A DNA stretch of 7,517 nt from Darwinibacter acetoxidans_A (GTDB lineage: Bacteria > Bacillota > Limnochordia > Darwinibacteriales > Darwinibacteriaceae), in assembly GCA_041936745.1 (NCBI GenBank), contig JBHGWS010000094.1, positions 1-7,517 on the forward strand, in the 5' to 3' direction. Below, piece after piece: positions 6,233 to 7,517 of the stretch. Below the pieces are notes generated by a model that searched no databases, had not been told where the DNA came from, and was given only the letters and a program-made list of their open reading frames with translations. The number at the start of each line of letters is the position of its first letter. The first letter of the stretch is position 1. Both the position numbers and the translations under genes were made by a program.

Positions 6233-7201
6233 TCAACTTTGAAACAATTCCACGGCCTCGATGGCCCCAATTAAGCTGTCTTCACTGGCTATTCCCTGCC
6301 CTGCAATATCAAATGCCGTACCGTGGTCCACGGAACTGCGGATAATCGGCAGGCCGATAGTTAGATTAACGCCGGATTCAAACGCCAAAAGTTTCATGGG
6401 TATGTGGCCTTGGTCGTGGTACATGGCAACAACTGCATCAAAGCTGCCTTGAGAGGCCTTTAAAAAGACAACATCCGGTGAAAGGGGCCCTACAACGTCC
6501 AACGAGAGTTTTTGGGCGGCTTGGACAGCCGGCTTTATTTCCAAAATTTCTTCCCTGCCAAAAAGCCCCGCTTCCCCCGCGTGGGGGTTTAAGCCCGCAA
6601 CAGCTATTTTAGGCTCTTTCAGCCCCATCCGCTTTAATGTCCGATCAAGCAGCGTTATAGTATTCAGTACCCGATCCTTTTTGATTAAGTCGCAGGCTTC
6701 CCTTAAAGCCACATGTGTGGTCACGTGGACGACTTTCAGTTTATCGCTCCAAAGCAGCATCCTGTATTTTTCCGTTTTGGTCAAAGTCGCGAATATTTCA
6801 GTATGCCCATCGTATTTGTGGCCGCCCAGGTGTAATGATTCCTTGTTTAAAGGCGCTGTGACAACGGCTTTGATCTTTTTTTCCAAAGCCCACTTGATTG
6901 CCCTATCAATATATTGATAGGCCGCATCGCCGCAAACGGCCGCTACTTTACCTACTTCAAATTCACCGGCTGATAGAGGCACAACTTCGACCAGATTAAT
7001 AAAGTCCGCATCAAATTCCGTCGGATCCTTAATAACTTTGATTTCCCTCTTTAGAGCGAGGAGATCCTTGTAGAATTCGAGTACTCCCCTGCTGCCAAAG
7101 ACAATTGATTTAGCCCTGTATTTTTCTTTTTCCAAAGTTTTCAAAATGATCTCACAGCCGATGCCCGCGGGATCACCCATTGTAATTCCAATGTACTCCA
7201 C
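6233..7201 (-). CDS. pdxA2: PdxA2-like 4-phospho-D-threonate / 4-phospho-D-erythronate 3-dehydrogenase (PdxA family)
   Basis: This 322-residue NAD-dependent cytoplasmic enzyme is of the 4-hydroxythreonine-4-phosphate dehydrogenase family. Family marks are GITMGDPAGIG (5-15), VVTAPLNK (113-120), GGHKYDGHTEIFA (126-138) and IRSSVDHGTAFDIAG (287-301). The predicted divalent-metal histidines are H163 (TTH), H207 (GLNPHAGE) and H262 (AMYHDQGH). PdxA itself serves vitamin B6 synthesis. The PdxA2 branch, typically encoded beside DUF1537 kinases, oxidises and decarboxylates four-carbon acid-sugar phosphates to dihydroxyacetone phosphate, and the adjacent kinase favours that reading. The start is GTG (7201-7199). 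Its G is also the last base of the kinase TAG stop, a 1-nt overlap, and AAGGAG (7210-7215) lies 8 nt away. Distinguishing PdxA from PdxA2 by sequence alone is not certain. Confidence 0.9.
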   Translation of the reverse strand: MEYIGITMGDPAGIGCEIILKTLEKEKYRAKSIVFGSRGVLEFYKDLLALKREIKVIKDPTEFDADFINLVEVVPLSAGEFEVGKVAAVCGDAAYQYIDRAIKWALEKKIKAVVTAPLNKESLHLGGHKYDGHTEIFATLTKTEKYRMLLWSDKLKVVHVTTHVALREACDLIKKDRVLNTITLLDRTLKRMGLKEPKIAVAGLNPHAGEAGLFGREEILEIKPAVQAAQKLSLDVVGPLSPDVVFLKASQGSFDAVVAMYHDQGHIPMKLLAFESGVNLTIGLPIIRSSVDHGTAFDIAGQGIASEDSLIGAIEAVELFQS

Positions 7202-7517
7202 TATGAACTCTCCTTGATTTTAGCCAGGGAATAATGCAGCGCTTTTTCATCGCCAAAGCCTCCCGCTTTAGTTACAAGTTTAAGCCCGTCGAAATCCCCC
7301 CCGTTCAGCCGGACCAGGGGTATGCCTGTGATGATTTCTTGGATGATTGTGGAGCCGGTCGCTTTGACGCTGTTTAAAAAGCCCATGGCCGTGTCACCGC
7401 CCGTGACGAAGATGCCGGCCACCGGCGTCTTTTTAATAATCTCAGCACAGATATCTCCTAGGGCTTTGGGCACTGCAAAACCTATTTCTTCCCGGCTCAT
7501 TTTTAATTCCCTGCCCA
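7201..7517 (-). CDS. Four-carbon acid sugar kinase (DUF1537 family), C-terminal fragment (5' end outside window)
   Basis: The frame is open to the window edge, giving 104 codons plus a TAG stop; family members are about 420-480 residues, so this is only the C-terminal nucleotide-binding part. The ATG at 7500-7498 is internal: in-frame codons GRELK precede it with no stop. Recognisable features are AGIFVTGGDTAMG (a glycine-rich phosphate-binding motif), GIPLVRLNGGDFDGL, and the family ending LVTKAGGFGDEKAL. Kinases of this family phosphorylate D-threonate, L-threonate, D-erythronate or 3-oxo-tetronates at O-4 using ATP. Coupling to a PdxA2-like gene through a 1-nt overlap points to the D-threonate/D-erythronate (DtnK) type, as inference. 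The sugar-binding N-terminal domain that would settle the substrate is not in view. Confidence 0.88.
   Translation of the reverse strand, partial: GRELKMSREEIGFAVPKALGDICAEIIKKTPVAGIFVTGGDTAMGFLNSVKATGSTIIQEIITGIPLVRLNGGDFDGLKLVTKAGGFGDEKALHYSLAKIKESS

Noticed and set aside
7498..7500. ATG as the true start of a small 99-residue protein
   Set aside because: The frame stays open upstream to the window edge, no ribosome site precedes it, and the sequence matches the C-terminal domain of a much longer kinase family.
1..7517. CRISPR arrays, tRNA or rRNA genes, insertion sequences
   Set aside because: I saw no regularly spaced repeats, cloverleaf-like segments, transposase motifs or terminal inverted repeats anywhere in the window.

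Overview
The window holds eight protein-coding genes, all on the minus strand, so it reads naturally from position 7517 down to 1. Nothing convincing is coded on the plus strand. Strong AGGAGG-type ribosome binding sites, a clean sigma-A promoter with an extended -10, tight gene packing and the gene content (GH65 phosphorylase, pgmB, sugar ABC transporter, LacI regulator) suggest a Bacillota-like organism of moderate GC. The substrate-binding protein has an ordinary signal peptide with no lipobox cysteine. That is more typical of bacteria with an outer membrane, so a diderm Firmicute lineage or another diderm such as Thermotogota is possible. This placement is tentative.

Upstream block (7517-6233): the C-terminal end of a DUF1537-type four-carbon acid sugar kinase, cut by the window edge, overlaps by one base the start of a PdxA2-like dehydrogenase. 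Together they look like the kinase and oxidative decarboxylation steps that turn D-threonate or D-erythronate into dihydroxyacetone phosphate. A weak terminator candidate follows.

Regulatory region (6232-6010, 223 bp): a good promoter (-35 TTGAAA, 17-bp spacer, TGT-TATGAT) fires toward lower coordinates. Two identical LacI-type operators lie 64 bp apart, one on the predicted transcription start and one in the leader. Between them is a perfect 7-bp inverted repeat which as RNA would form a hairpin with a GNRA-type loop.

Downstream block (6009-1): lacI-family regulator, secreted sugar-binding protein, two CUT1 permeases, beta-phosphoglucomutase and the N-terminal half of a GH65 disaccharide phosphorylase, which runs off the window. 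The inferred pathway is uptake of an alpha-glucosyl disaccharide, phosphorolysis inside the cell to beta-glucose 1-phosphate plus the acceptor sugar, then conversion to glucose 6-phosphate by PgmB. The transporter ATPase is not in the window and is probably shared from elsewhere or encoded beyond it. The regulator is first in its own operon and is probably autoregulated.

The window looks like an ordinary carbohydrate-utilisation locus. Its most distinctive part is the architecture of the lacI leader. No new enzymatic or defence system is evident.
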